A stretch of 48,102 nt of DNA from Flavobacterium sp. (GTDB lineage: Bacteria; Bacteroidota; Bacteroidia; Flavobacteriales; Flavobacteriaceae): assembly GCF_025352425.1 (NCBI RefSeq), contig NZ_JANXTI010000055.1, positions 1 through 48,102 of the forward strand. The letters run 5' to 3'. Under the pieces are notes generated by a model that was not told the DNA's origin, made no database searches, and saw only the letters and a list, made by a program, of their open reading frames with translations. The position numbers were made by a program, and so were the translations under genes. Below are positions 16,704 to 25,802 of the stretch, piece by piece (positions within the stretch are counted from its first letter, which is position 1; every line of letters starts with the position of its first letter).

Positions 16704-17072
16704 ATGGGAAATTACGTAGACAATAATTTAATAAAAGATGAACATGTTGAATTGGAAACAACGTATCACTGGATAATATTTTGCAACCTAAGAGCACTTT
16801 TAACCTTGTTTATCGCCCCAATGATTGACAGATATTCAGATGAATTTGCAATTACCAATCGACGTGTCATTGTAAAGACGGGATTAATTAGCAGAAAGAC
16901 ATTTGAAATGAATCTTTCCAAAATTGAAAGTGTGAATGTAGATCAGGGAATATTGGGAAGGATATTTGGCTATGGTACAATTACAATAGTTGGTTCAGGT
17001 GGGACAAGAGAAACATTCCCGAAGATTCAAAATCCGTTAGGTTTCAGGAAGAAATTTCAGGAATTATCCTAA
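16704..17072 (+). CDS. PH domain-containing protein (bPH2/YdbS-like)
   Basis: From the ATG at 16704 the product has 122 residues. It starts GNYVDNNLIKDEHVELET. A hydrophobic segment (ALLTLFIAPMI) is followed by FAITNRRVIVKTGLISRKTFEMNLSKIESV, the core of bacterial PH domains (PF03703). It ends with GTITIVGSGGTRETFPKIQNP and FRKKFQEL. The role of these domains is poorly known; they are often membrane-associated. An in-frame TTG at 16662 is less likely because it sits in the preceding terminator. Confidence 0.85.
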   Translation: MGNYVDNNLIKDEHVELETTYHWIIFCNLRALLTLFIAPMIDRYSDEFAITNRRVIVKTGLISRKTFEMNLSKIESVNVDQGILGRIFGYGTITIVGSGGTRETFPKIQNPLGFRKKFQELS

Positions 17073-17132
17073 CCAAGTTGTGTGTCTGACCTCCACATTG
17101 AACAAAAAACAACTATAAAGAAACTCCACAAA

Positions 17133-17600
17133 ATGAAAAAAACAATAGTATTCACCGTGGCACTCGCGACAACCTTTTGCCTTGGTGTCGCTTTTAAGAC
17201 TGCCACAATCAAAGAGGAAACAATGAAAAAAGTGACAGGTATTGGCGGCATCTTCTTCAAATGCAAAGACCCTAAGAAAATGACCGAGTGGTATAAAATA
17301 CATCTTGGATTAGACGTAAACCCTTATGGAGCAACCTTTGAGTGGTATGAAGGCGCCGATGGTAAAAAGAAAGGACAGACACAATGGACGCCCTTTAAAG
17401 AATCAACTACCTACTTTGAACCTTCAACAAAAGACTTTATGATTAATTACAGAGTGGCCAATCTTGAAGCATTGGTTGCCCAACTAAAAAGCGAAGGCGT
17501 AACCATCGTAGATAAACTGGAAACATACGACTATGGTAAGTTTATACATATCCTGGACGCAGAAGGAAACAAAATTGAATTATGGGAGCCTCTTGATTAA
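17133..17600 (+). CDS. Glyoxalase/VOC superfamily protein with N-terminal hydrophobic leader
   Basis: With the ATG at 17133 the product is 155 residues. Residues 1-25 (KKTIVFTVALATTFCLGVAF) form a membrane or signal-like segment that is unusual for VOC proteins. The VOC fold follows: TGIGGIFFKCKDPKKMTEWY, then the second half with INYRVANLEALVAQL and HILDAEGNKIELWEP. The terminal E-LWEP carries the metal-ligand Glu position of the family. An internal ATG at 17223 would give a purely cytosolic protein, and a GTG at 17082 a longer one. The substrate is unknown. It stands convergent to the DUF4369 lipoprotein gene, 14 bp apart. Confidence 0.85.
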   Translation: MKKTIVFTVALATTFCLGVAFKTATIKEETMKKVTGIGGIFFKCKDPKKMTEWYKIHLGLDVNPYGATFEWYEGADGKKKGQTQWTPFKESTTYFEPSTKDFMINYRVANLEALVAQLKSEGVTIVDKLETYDYGKFIHILDAEGNKIELWEPLD

Positions 17601-17614
17601 ATATACCCACAGAC

Positions 17615-18331
17615 TTATTTAAACTCTTCCCTTTTTCTCGCTTCAATAAAATCGTTTAATCTTTTGCCATACATTGATTTTCTAACTTTTGGGGTCATCG
17701 ATTTCTGGATGGTGTCAATAAACTTTAAATTAATGTCATATATCTCAGCCAAAGTTACATAAGGTGCCACTTCATAATTGGCGTGGTTAACAGCAAAATT
17801 GGTGGTGTAAAGGTATTTTCTTTTTAAAACCTCTTTTTGTTCTTCATCAATTCTGTTGGCTTCCTCAGCATTGTTGGCCTTTTGTGCCTTGAATTTCTTT
17901 TCATACAAAGTCAAATCCTGATCTACATATCTTGACACCACTTTTTTGTATTCATCATATAGCTCCTGATTTTTGGAACCGGTGATTTTCGCATCCGCAG
18001 TAAAGAAATCTAACGAGGTTTCGATATTCATTTTCCCTTTTTCGGCAAAGAAAGGAATGTTATTATCCAGAGAATTGGTTACGCCGCGGTCTAAAAACAA
18101 ATACAGCATTTCGGGCGATGCCAAATCAAACTCGCTGGTAAAATGAGAATCACCGTCAATTTTTATGGTATCAATAGCGACTAATAGGGTGTCTTTTATT
18201 TTCTGGATGTATAAAGTTCCATTTTTCAATCCTTTAATATTCCCGGTTAACACAAAGTTCTTGGTTGATTTTTTTTCCGAACAGCACACTAAAAGCAAGA
18301 TTGAAAATAGGACAATAATCGATTTACGCAT
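17615..18331 (-). CDS. DUF4369-domain lipoprotein
   Basis: The 238-residue protein has a lipoprotein signal (SILLLVCC, lipidation at C16 or C17). FVLTGNIKGLKNGTLYIQKI follows, the DUF4369 start that in Bacteroidota often precedes a thioredoxin-like domain. Here there is no thioredoxin CxxC; the remainder is a helical, Lys/Glu-rich region up to RKREEFK. It is thus a stand-alone DUF4369 protein, with a presumed periplasmic or outer-membrane location. Function unknown. Confidence 0.85.
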   Translation of the reverse strand: MRKSIIVLFSILLLVCCSEKKSTKNFVLTGNIKGLKNGTLYIQKIKDTLLVAIDTIKIDGDSHFTSEFDLASPEMLYLFLDRGVTNSLDNNIPFFAEKGKMNIETSLDFFTADAKITGSKNQELYDEYKKVVSRYVDQDLTLYEKKFKAQKANNAEEANRIDEEQKEVLKRKYLYTTNFAVNHANYEVAPYVTLAEIYDINLKFIDTIQKSMTPKVRKSMYGKRLNDFIEARKREEFK

Positions 18332-18355
18332 GGTTTAAATTTTTGGCAATGATAC

Positions 18356-18393
18356 TAAAAAAATCCTCAATCTGATGAACAAATTGAGGATTT
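18356..18393 (-). terminator. Terminator after the M61 peptidase gene
   Basis: An 11-bp stem (18361-18371 with 18383-18393, core AAATCCTCAAT) has an 11-nt loop. A T run follows on the minus strand. Confidence 0.75.
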
Positions 18394-18453
18394 GAAGTTG
18401 CTTCCCGATACTTTCAAAATCAAAGCTTTTGAAAACTCAAAGCACCAAGAGTT

Positions 18454-20364
18454 TTATCCTTTTAGCCAAGAGTTATTTAATTTCGACTTAGATTCATCCG
18501 TAAGTTTATAGCCTTCCATTTCATCAAAATCCAGTTTAATTTTTCCATTGATGGTTTGATCTACGCCTTTTCTTTTGATTTTAACACTGATAGCATCGTC
18601 TGTTTTCCAGTTTTGGCTTATCATTATAAGGTCATAAATATTGTCCAGATTATACGCTTTGTCATTAAATGCTGTGATAACATCACCCCCTTTTAATCCC
18701 AATGTATTCATAAAACTGTTCAACGGGCTCCCCGGAATTACTACAATTTCCTTTGTTGTAGGGTTAACAGTTATAAACGGTGTAGTCTGATCTTTTAAAA
18801 ACGGATTTGCCTGCACCTGAACTTTAGCTTTAGCAACACCCATTTTTGCAAAATACTCATCATAAGGAATTGGTGTTTTCCCGGCAACATAGGTGTTTAA
18901 AAAAGCACCAACTTCAGGATAAGTCAACTTTGTTATTTTATCAAAAAGTTCGTCATCGTTAAAAGGTTTATTTACACCATATTCATTTGATAAATCTTTC
19001 ATCAGGCTTAAAATTCCTCTTTCGCCATTGCTTTTTTCCCGAATGATAATATCAATGCACATTCCGATTAAAGCCCCTTTTTCGTATACGTTCAAATATT
19101 GATCTTTATAAGGAGCAACCAATACATTGGCGCTCATTTCCGTAAACGGCATCGTATCGTTTAAGGTGGCAGCGTTGTTTATTTTGCCAACCATTCGTTG
19201 GTAAAATTCGTCTGCAGTAATTAAGCCTTGATTTATCTGGAATAAATTCGCAAAATATTCTGTTACGCCTTCATACATCCATAAATGTTTTGACATTTTA
19301 GGGTTGCTGTAGTCAAAATACTGAATTTCCTTTGAATGAATACTCAATGGCGTTACCGTATGGAAGAACTCATGTGACACTACATCTTTTAACTGTTCGC
19401 CCAATCCTTCCGTATCCATGCTCTCAGGAAAAACTACTGTAGTTGACGTATGATGCTCCAAGGCACCGTAACCTTTGGCATCATTTTTTGCCGCATCGGA
19501 TAAATACAATAATACAGTATATCGTTTATTGGTATTGATAGGTCCTAAAAAAGCTTTTTGGGCACGCATTGTTTTTTCTAAATCGGGTAATAACTCTTTA
19601 GCAGAATGCAATCCTGTTGGCGAATAGACACTAAAAACAATCTCCATTCCACCTACATTGAACGTTTCATAATCCGCTTTAGAATACATGATTGGATTGT
19701 CCGTCAAGTCAAAATAACGGCTTGCAAGGAAAGTATCTTCTGTGTTACTCTTATTGGTGTCTAGTAAAGAAGTAGCACCGGAAAGATTTGCCGGATGAAG
19801 AATCGTAAGTTTATAAGGTATTTCAGTTAGTTGTGTTTTGTCCTCAAAATAACCCACAAAACCATGAATGTTCACCATGAAATTCTTTCCTTCAAGGATA
19901 TTTGTACCGGCCGGTGAAAAAATGTCTTCTTTTCCGAAACCTTTCCCTGATTCAGAATCGTAAGTGTCATTGACGCTATAGGTTACTTTTGCTAATGATT
20001 TGGCATTAGAAATTTTCCATGAGTTATCATCTGTTTTTGAAGTAGTTAATTGTTTTCCGTTGGCGTCCAACGCTTTAAAATCATCCACTAGTTTTCCGTA
20101 ATTATCGGTAGAATAGGTGCCGGGAACTGTCTTCGGAATGTGAAAAATAATTTGGTTTGAGGTGAACTTTGGCGGAGTAATGGTTATGCCAACCTTATCA
20201 TCCTTTACTTTATTTAAATCAATGATTGCAAATACCTGATTCAAGTTTACATTCTTTTTTACTTGTTCTTTTACAGGTAACTTTCGGGAATGTTTTTTTT
20301 GTGCAGCAGCATTAAAACCTATTACAGATAAAGTGAAAATGGCACTTAGAAGTAGTTTCTTCAT
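18454..20364 (-). CDS. M61-family (glycyl aminopeptidase-like) metallopeptidase with PDZ domain
   Basis: From ATG 20364 the product has 636 residues with a signal peptide ending near NAAAQ. The N-terminal beta-domain is followed by the zinc site H331-E332-F-F-H335 (VSHEFFHTVTP). The third ligand Glu lies in YEGVTEYFAN, as in M61 peptidases. The C-terminal PDZ domain includes GSPLNSFMNTLGLKGGDVITAFN. It probably cuts peptides in the periplasm or outside the cell, with preference for Gly/Ala N-termini in relatives. An in-frame ATG two codons upstream (20370) exists. The -7 element at 20395-20402 drives it, and a terminator follows the gene. Confidence 0.92.
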   Translation of the reverse strand: MKKLLLSAIFTLSVIGFNAAAQKKHSRKLPVKEQVKKNVNLNQVFAIIDLNKVKDDKVGITITPPKFTSNQIIFHIPKTVPGTYSTDNYGKLVDDFKALDANGKQLTTSKTDDNSWKISNAKSLAKVTYSVNDTYDSESGKGFGKEDIFSPAGTNILEGKNFMVNIHGFVGYFEDKTQLTEIPYKLTILHPANLSGATSLLDTNKSNTEDTFLASRYFDLTDNPIMYSKADYETFNVGGMEIVFSVYSPTGLHSAKELLPDLEKTMRAQKAFLGPINTNKRYTVLLYLSDAAKNDAKGYGALEHHTSTTVVFPESMDTEGLGEQLKDVVSHEFFHTVTPLSIHSKEIQYFDYSNPKMSKHLWMYEGVTEYFANLFQINQGLITADEFYQRMVGKINNAATLNDTMPFTEMSANVLVAPYKDQYLNVYEKGALIGMCIDIIIREKSNGERGILSLMKDLSNEYGVNKPFNDDELFDKITKLTYPEVGAFLNTYVAGKTPIPYDEYFAKMGVAKAKVQVQANPFLKDQTTPFITVNPTTKEIVVIPGSPLNSFMNTLGLKGGDVITAFNDKAYNLDNIYDLIMISQNWKTDDAISVKIKRKGVDQTINGKIKLDFDEMEGYKLTDESKSKLNNSWLKG

Positions 20365-20394
20365 TATCAAAATTTAAATTTTAAAATAAGTCAC

Positions 20395-20402
20395 CAAAAT
20401 TA
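20395..20402 (-). promoter_or_regulatory. -7 element for the M61 peptidase gene
   Basis: The minus strand reads TAATTTTG, a match to TAnnTTTG, 30 bp before the start at 20364. No TTG is found at -33. Confidence 0.5.
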
Positions 20403-20468
20403 ACCATTAGTTACAGATGGTTTTTATTTTTTTAGATATGATTAACTAAAAGGCGGTATTTAACATAA

Positions 20469-20494
20469 ATAAAAAACTCCTGCATACAGGAGTT
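20469..20494 (-). terminator. Terminator after the DUF2805 gene
   Basis: Arms AACTCCTG and CAGGAGTT (8 bp) enclose a CATA loop. A T run follows on the minus strand, 7 bp after the stop codon. Confidence 0.85.
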
Positions 20495-20500
20495 GAATTT

Positions 20501-20773
20501 TCAGTCAAATTTATTTTTGATGTAGTACTTGCTGTCTAAATCATCTAAATCATCAAGGATTGGTTTGGGTTTTGGCTTACTTCCCACCGCTTTCTTCTTC
20601 CAAAGTTCAAATTTATCTTTTGACAATCGTTTGCGCATTAGTTCCGTCACTTCATTTTCGGAGAGGCCGAATTCCTCTTTGATTACTTCAAAAGGCTTTC
20701 TTTCCTCTTGGGCCATGCTAACAAGTCTTTCTAATTCTTCGATGCTAAGTTCAGCGAGTCTACTTTTTTTCAT
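20501..20773 (-). CDS. TIGR03643/DUF2805 family small protein
   Basis: The 90-residue protein has a helical start (ELSIEELERLVSMAQEERKPFEVIKEEFGLSENEVTELMRK, positions 8-48). It resembles the DUF2805 family: a helix-turn-helix-like pair of helices, then KRLSKDKFELWKKKAVGSKPK. The last 20 residues are acidic and basic low complexity (LDDLDDLDSKYY). Family function is unknown; DNA binding has not been shown and is only suggested by the fold. Single-gene unit with its own terminator. Confidence 0.85.
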   Translation of the reverse strand: MKKSRLAELSIEELERLVSMAQEERKPFEVIKEEFGLSENEVTELMRKRLSKDKFELWKKKAVGSKPKPKPILDDLDDLDSKYYIKNKFD

Positions 20774-20880
20774 TTCTGTAAAAGCAATTTAAATGATAAG
20801 AAGGTTAATGGTAATTTGTATTCCAATATTAATAAAAAAAATAATCAGTTGACGCACATCAATAGCTTTTTTTAAAAATC

Positions 20881-21705
20881 TTAACAATTCGGGGGACGCC
20901 TTTTTTGAAATGGAATAACCAAAAGATTTGACAAGCGGTTATTTTCTTCCGGCTTCATGTGAGTGTCGACACCGTATACTAATTTTTCCCTGTCCAGGGT
21001 TTTAAAGGTGCCGAACAATCTGTCCCAAACGGAAAAAATATTGCCGTAATTACTATCCGTATAAGGCAAAACATAATGATGATGAACTTTGTGCATATCA
21101 GGCGAAACAAGAAAATAGCTAAGGAAATTATCGAGTTTCTTAGGCAAAATAATATTGGCATGGTTGAACTGTGTGGCAACAACAGATAAGGTTTGGTATA
21201 AAAAAACCAGCCACATCGGAGTTCCAATAATCAAAACTCCAAGCGTTGTAAAAATAAACCGCAGCACACTTTCTCCCGGATGATGCCTGTTGGCGGAGGT
21301 GGTATCAATCCATGTATCCGTATGATGTATCAGATGAAACCGCCATAAAAATTTCACTTTATGCTCAATCAGATGAATCAGATAAGCGCCAATCAAATCC
21401 AAAAGCAATAAGCCAACAATAGTATAAATCCAGATATTGAATTTAGGAAGCCAATTTAAAAGTCCAAAATGACTTTTAACGGTCCATTCAGCCGCTTTGA
21501 GTAGAATCAATGCCAGACAGAAATTAACAATCATGGTAGTCACTGTGAAAAATATATTGATTCCGGCGTGATGCCGTTTGTTATAGTCGAACTTAAACAA
21601 CGGAATGGCAGTTTCTATCAGCCAAAAGAAAGCAATTCCGCCGGCTAAAATTATCGCTCTGTGAGAAGAAGGAATAGTAGAAAAATAATTTATTATCTCG
21701 TTCAA
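20881..21705 (-). CDS. Fatty acid hydroxylase / sterol desaturase family membrane protein
   Basis: The 274-residue protein has four or five membrane segments, starting near ILAGGIAFFWLIETAIPLF. The eight-histidine diiron pattern of the family is present: HLIEH, HLIHH with the HTD continuation, the NRHHPGE stretch, and HKVHHHYVLPYTDSNYG. It would hydroxylate or desaturate a lipid at the inner membrane using O2. The natural substrate cannot be read from sequence. It lies 34 bp downstream of alkB on the same strand, so the two may share a transcript. Confidence 0.9.
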   Translation of the reverse strand: MNEIINYFSTIPSSHRAIILAGGIAFFWLIETAIPLFKFDYNKRHHAGINIFFTVTTMIVNFCLALILLKAAEWTVKSHFGLLNWLPKFNIWIYTIVGLLLLDLIGAYLIHLIEHKVKFLWRFHLIHHTDTWIDTTSANRHHPGESVLRFIFTTLGVLIIGTPMWLVFLYQTLSVVATQFNHANIILPKKLDNFLSYFLVSPDMHKVHHHYVLPYTDSNYGNIFSVWDRLFGTFKTLDREKLVYGVDTHMKPEENNRLSNLLVIPFQKRRPPNC

Positions 21706-21739
21706 AGTAAAATATTTAGCTCAAATATAATAAATCTGA

Positions 21740-22342
21740 TTATTTGATAATCCGGAAAGTGAGATTTATTCTAGGACCGATTGTTTTAGACGTTTTCGGA
21801 ATCTGATGTTTCCAAAAATGCTGTGTTGCGCCTTTCATAATCAACAAACTTCCGTGTTCTAGTTTTATCTTTAGTTTCTGTTCCTTAATCGTATTATGCT
21901 GCAAATGGAACATTCTTTCCGCACCAAAACTCACTGAAGCAATTACTGGATTTCTCCCTAATTCCTTTTCATTATCAGCATGCCAGCCGTTGCTATCTTT
22001 GCCATCACGATAATAATTGAGTAAAACGGTAGTGAAATTTTCGGCACAAATTTCTTCGATTTCATTTTTAATAAATAGCAACAACGGATTCCATGAATGT
22101 GGTTGCATCACAATATTTGAGTAACTGTACGACTTGCCTTCATTGCCAAAAAGCGCAGTCAATCTAGGTTGCAGATATGTTTTCCCGAATAAGGTAATGT
22201 TGTCATGCTGCCAAGGGATTTCGCTTTTTAATTTCTCGAAAAGTTCATTGGCACGATGCTGCGAAAAGAAATTGGGATAATATTCAATTTCAGCATCGGG
22301 AACATCAAAAGCTATTTTTTCTTGGGGGAAAAGTGAATTCAT
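21740..22342 (-). CDS. alkB: AlkB-like 2-oxoglutarate/Fe(II)-dependent dioxygenase
   Basis: AlkB proteins remove alkyl groups from bases in single-stranded DNA or RNA. The 200-residue protein fits the short AlkB type (ALKBH2/3-like). Iron ligands are H121 and D123 in GWHADNEKELG and H179 in HFWKHQIP. The 2-oxoglutarate-binding Arg lies in PRINLTFR near the C-terminus. The NIVMQPHSW and LLNYYRDGKDSNGWH stretches form the substrate side. It is not next to an ada gene, so its control is unclear. Confidence 0.92.
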   Translation of the reverse strand: MNSLFPQEKIAFDVPDAEIEYYPNFFSQHRANELFEKLKSEIPWQHDNITLFGKTYLQPRLTALFGNEGKSYSYSNIVMQPHSWNPLLLFIKNEIEEICAENFTTVLLNYYRDGKDSNGWHADNEKELGRNPVIASVSFGAERMFHLQHNTIKEQKLKIKLEHGSLLIMKGATQHFWKHQIPKTSKTIGPRINLTFRIIK

Positions 22343-22421
22343 CTGTCAAAAATAAAAAAAACGATTGAGTTCATCAACCGTTTTTATTGAATAATAAAGT
22401 AATTAGTTATCGGAAATTAAT

Positions 22422-23426
22422 TTACCCACCAATAGCAATCATACTTCGGTTTTGAGAGAACAGCTCCGGATTTTGGAATTTTAAATCGTCGTCCATGCCC
22501 GCACGTACTGCTTTTTTAGAAAGCAGGTTTTGTTCAATTAATGGAATAATAGATTCGCCGGCACGCAACGTTTCCAACAATGGTGTTTCAGAATTGGAAA
22601 ACAGGCAGTTCTTTAGTTTACCGTCAGCCGTTAACCGAATACGGCTGCATGTGCTGCAAAAGGGATTGGTAACCGAACTGATAATAGCAAAGCTTCCCAT
22701 ATGGGAATTAATTTTAAAGTTTTTAGCGGTATCATTCGGAGCATCTTTCAAGCGTTCGATTTCAGAAATGAAATATTTTGATTGAACTGTTTCCATAATT
22801 TCAGCAAAGGAAACTAATTTTGATTTGTCCCATTGGTTACCACTGAACGGCATAAACTCAATAAAACGAACCTGGATATTTTTGCTTTTTGTAATTTCAA
22901 TAAAATCCAGTATTTCATTGTTATTAAATGATTTAATTAAAACTACATTAAGTTTAATATTAAGTTTTTCTTGTAATAATAAATCAATATTTTTTTGGAC
23001 AATGTCAAAATATTCCCGTCTGGTAATTTTGTTAAACTTGTCTTTTACCAAACTGTCAATGCTGATATTTACGGTTTTGATTCCGGCTTCTTTAAACGTC
23101 TCAATAAAATTAGCAATCAAAATTCCGTTAGTTGTAATGGTTAAATTCACACCTAATTTTCCCAATCGCAAGATAATATCATTTGCATCTTTCCGAACCA
23201 ATGGCTCGCCACCAGTCAATCTAATTTTGGTTACACCAAGACTAACAAAGGTTTGCGCAATGGAAACAATTTCATCAGCTGTCATGAGTTGTGGTTTTGG
23301 CGTAAGCGAAATTCCGTCTTCAGGCATGCAATAGGTGCATCTCAAATTACAATGTTCTGTGATTGAAATACGCAAATAGTCATGTTTGCGACCGAATTTA
23401 TCTTGTAACAGTCCGTTATTTTCCAT
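22422..23426 (-). CDS. moaA: GTP 3',8-cyclase MoaA
   Basis: MoaA is a radical SAM enzyme that starts molybdopterin synthesis by rearranging GTP to 3',8-cyclo-GTP. With ATG 23426 it has 334 residues. The N-terminal cluster is C26-x3-C30-x2-C33 (CNLRCTYC). The C-terminal cluster cysteines lie in NPFCSTCSRIRLTADGKLKNC. The protein ends in Gly-Gly (IAIGG), the tail needed for activity in this family. The start overlaps the end of the moaCB gene by 11 nt; a TTG four codons earlier is less likely. It is last in the cofactor operon. Confidence 0.97.
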   Translation of the reverse strand: MENNGLLQDKFGRKHDYLRISITEHCNLRCTYCMPEDGISLTPKPQLMTADEIVSIAQTFVSLGVTKIRLTGGEPLVRKDANDIILRLGKLGVNLTITTNGILIANFIETFKEAGIKTVNISIDSLVKDKFNKITRREYFDIVQKNIDLLLQEKLNIKLNVVLIKSFNNNEILDFIEITKSKNIQVRFIEFMPFSGNQWDKSKLVSFAEIMETVQSKYFISEIERLKDAPNDTAKNFKINSHMGSFAIISSVTNPFCSTCSRIRLTADGKLKNCLFSNSETPLLETLRAGESIIPLIEQNLLSKKAVRAGMDDDLKFQNPELFSQNRSMIAIGG

Positions 23427-24330
23427 GATCAAATCCATTCAATAATTGAAATAAATGCAATATGGATGGAAAAACCGCATCAATCGATTCTGCTGCACCA
23501 TTGGTTGAACCGGGTAAAGCCATTAACAACGTATCGCCTTTAAACCCGACAATACTTCTTGACAACATGGCAAATGGCGTTCGCTCTTGTCCGTAGGAAC
23601 GAATGGCTTCTTCGATTCCCGGAATTCTTCTGTCAATCAAGGGAATAATTGCTTCCGGAGTTATATCTCTTTTAGACAAACCCGTTCCACCAGCCAGAAT
23701 AACTAAATCGGTTTTCTTATTACAAAGCTGATTTACACTGTTTTGGATTTCCTTTATTTCATCTGGAATAATATTGTAGTTAGAAATAGTCAGCCCCAAT
23801 TTTTCCAGCTTTTCAATAATGATTTTTCCGGCGCTGTCTTTCTTTTTTCCGGAGGAAACAGTATCGGAACAAACTAAAACGGCAACATTTAAGCTTGGAT
23901 TATGCTTGAGATTGTAATCTGACTTTCCACCTTTTTTCTGAAGTAATTTTATCGTTGAAATTTCTACGTTTTTATCAATTGGTTTCAGCATGTCGTACAT
24001 TGTCAAAGCTACAATTAATGCGCCATGCATAGCTTCAACCTCAACGCCAGTTTTGTAAATGGTTTTTACTGTTACTTCAATTTTGATACTGTCAGTCAAA
24101 CATTCAAATTGAATTCCGGTATATTCAATCGGTATTTGGTGGCAGTCGGGAATCACGCATGACGTGTTTTTTACAGCAAATAACCCAGCCGTTCTGGAAA
24201 CTTCCAACACATCGCCTTTTGGTACTTTTTTGTCCAAAATTGCCTGAATAGTTTCAGCCGAACCAACCTTTACAATGGCTTGTGCCACAGCAGTTCTTAA
24301 AGTTGTTATTTTATGTGTGATGTCGACCAT
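23416..24330 (-). CDS. moaCB: Fused MoaC-MoaB (MogA-like) molybdenum cofactor protein
   Basis: The 304-residue protein joins two steps. Residues 1 to about 145 are MoaC (cyclic pyranopterin phosphate synthase), with VDITHK at the start, KGDVLEVSRTAGLFAVKNTS, IPDCHQIPI and VEVEAMHGALIVALTMYDM. Residues about 150-304 are the MoaB/MogA molybdopterin adenylyltransferase domain, with VLVCSDTVSSGKKKDSAGK, AGGTGLSKRDITPEAI and LPGSTNGAAESID. The start at ATG 24330 is 1 nt after the moaE stop, which supports coupling. Upstream in-frame starts (24366, 24384) would overlap moaE and are less likely. Such fusions are known in Bacteroidota. Confidence 0.95.
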   Translation of the reverse strand: MVDITHKITTLRTAVAQAIVKVGSAETIQAILDKKVPKGDVLEVSRTAGLFAVKNTSCVIPDCHQIPIEYTGIQFECLTDSIKIEVTVKTIYKTGVEVEAMHGALIVALTMYDMLKPIDKNVEISTIKLLQKKGGKSDYNLKHNPSLNVAVLVCSDTVSSGKKKDSAGKIIIEKLEKLGLTISNYNIIPDEIKEIQNSVNQLCNKKTDLVILAGGTGLSKRDITPEAIIPLIDRRIPGIEEAIRSYGQERTPFAMLSRSIVGFKGDTLLMALPGSTNGAAESIDAVFPSILHLFQLLNGFDHGK

Positions 24331-24331
24331 A

Positions 24332-24778
24332 TTAAGTATTTTTTTTCCAGGAATAAGTTTCGTCATCAAAGATTTCCTTGCCAAATACCGGAACTTTCTG
24401 TTTTATTTCTTCAACCAAAAATTCTATGGCGGAAAAAACCACTTTCCGTCTTGGCGCAGAAACAAAGACAAACAAACAAATTTCACCTGTTTTTACGATG
24501 CCTAAGCTGTGGTAAATATGTAAACAAGTTAAGTCATATTTGGCGAAAGCCGCTTCTCTAATCTCGTAAATACTCTTTTCTGCCATTTCTTCATAAGCCG
24601 AATACTCAATAGCAACAACAGTTTTGCCATCAATTTCATCCCCACGAACCTGCCCGAGAAAAATGTTGTGCGCGCCAATTGTTATCTTGGTTTGGTGTTT
24701 CGCAATGGAATCTCCAATGAAATGGGCAGCAATGGCACCCTGAATGAATGCTGTTTTTTTGGGTTTATCTGTTGTCAT
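24332..24778 (-). CDS. moaE: Molybdopterin synthase large subunit MoaE
   Basis: MoaE and MoaD together add two sulfurs to precursor Z. The 148-residue protein has the family motifs GAHNIFLGQVRG, VVAIEYSAYEEMAEK, IYHSLGIVKTGE, and the catalytic Lys region SAPRRKVVFSAIEFLVEEIKQKVPVFGKE. It overlaps moeB by 14 nt and nearly abuts moaCB, so translation is probably coupled. Confidence 0.96.
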   Translation of the reverse strand: MTTDKPKKTAFIQGAIAAHFIGDSIAKHQTKITIGAHNIFLGQVRGDEIDGKTVVAIEYSAYEEMAEKSIYEIREAAFAKYDLTCLHIYHSLGIVKTGEICLFVFVSAPRRKVVFSAIEFLVEEIKQKVPVFGKEIFDDETYSWKKNT

Positions 24779-25793
24779 TACTGATTTTTGCTAAAGATTC
24801 TATTCCTTTTTGTAAATGAAAAGCATTCGCAAACCCTTTTTTTATAAGATAGTCAACTGCTAACTCACTTCTGTTTCCATGTTGGCAAAGCAAAATAATT
24901 TTCTGATTTTTGTCGATATCATTTAGGAAATTATCCAATTCCGACAAAGGTACGTTTTTGATATTTTCCAAATCCAGTTTTGGCTCTTCATATTCTTCCC
25001 GTATGTCAATTATAAGGGAATTTTCAGTTGCAAAAAAACCACCCTCAAAAATGCTTTTATCTGCAATTATAAATTGATTAATATAATTTGTACTCTTCTG
25101 AATTTTAATAGTTTGAAAATCATTATATAAACTATTATACAAAATTAATTCACCGCTTAAAACAGCACCGATTTCCAAAATAATTTTCAGTACTTCATTC
25201 GCCTGCATTGCTCCTAAGATATTTGGAAAAACTCCCAAAACTCCCGAATTATTACAATTTGGAATGGCTTCTAATCGTTCATTTTCCGGAAACAAACACC
25301 GATATGTTGGTCCGTTTTTATAATTGAAAACCGAGAGCTGTCCTTCAAATTTATGGATTGAAGCATACACCATTGGAATTTCTTTAGCAACAGCGATGTC
25401 ATTTATCAGATAACGCGTAGCAATATTGTCCGAGCAATCCACAATGATTTTGTAATCAGAAATAATATCAGAACAATTTTGCTTTGTAAAATACTCCGAA
25501 TATTGATTTATTGCGACTTTTGGATTTTGTCTCGAAACAATTTCAGCAGCAACTTCGACTTTTTTTCGTCCACAATCATTCAACGTGTATAAAAATTGGC
25601 GGTGTAGATTGGTTTCATCCACAAAATCACCATCCACAATTCCGATAATTCCAACCCCGGCGCCAACCAAATTCTGCAAAACGGGGCAACCCAAACCTCC
25701 AACGCCAATTATCAACACCTTGGCTTCGGCTAGTTTTTGTTGGCCCGAAATCCCGATTTCAGCCAATACTATTTGTCTTTCGTATCGTTTCAT
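24765..25793 (-). CDS. moeB: MoeB-like MoaD-adenylating enzyme with rhodanese domain
   Basis: This 342-residue protein has two parts. The N-terminal ThiF/HesA fold has the ATP-binding GVGGLGCPVLQNL and DETNLHRQF and the DCSDNIATRYL stretch; it adenylates the MoaD C-terminus. The C-terminal rhodanese domain (about 255-342) has DIREEYEEPKL and active-site Cys in LLCQHGNRS; it is expected to pass sulfur to make the MoaD thiocarboxylate. The paired CxxC zinc sites of E. coli MoeB are not seen. It lies 9 bp after moaD. Confidence 0.94.
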   Translation of the reverse strand: MKRYERQIVLAEIGISGQQKLAEAKVLIIGVGGLGCPVLQNLVGAGVGIIGIVDGDFVDETNLHRQFLYTLNDCGRKKVEVAAEIVSRQNPKVAINQYSEYFTKQNCSDIISDYKIIVDCSDNIATRYLINDIAVAKEIPMVYASIHKFEGQLSVFNYKNGPTYRCLFPENERLEAIPNCNNSGVLGVFPNILGAMQANEVLKIILEIGAVLSGELILYNSLYNDFQTIKIQKSTNYINQFIIADKSIFEGGFFATENSLIIDIREEYEEPKLDLENIKNVPLSELDNFLNDIDKNQKIILLCQHGNRSELAVDYLIKKGFANAFHLQKGIESLAKISNDNR

Positions 25794-25802
25794 TTTTTTA
25801 TT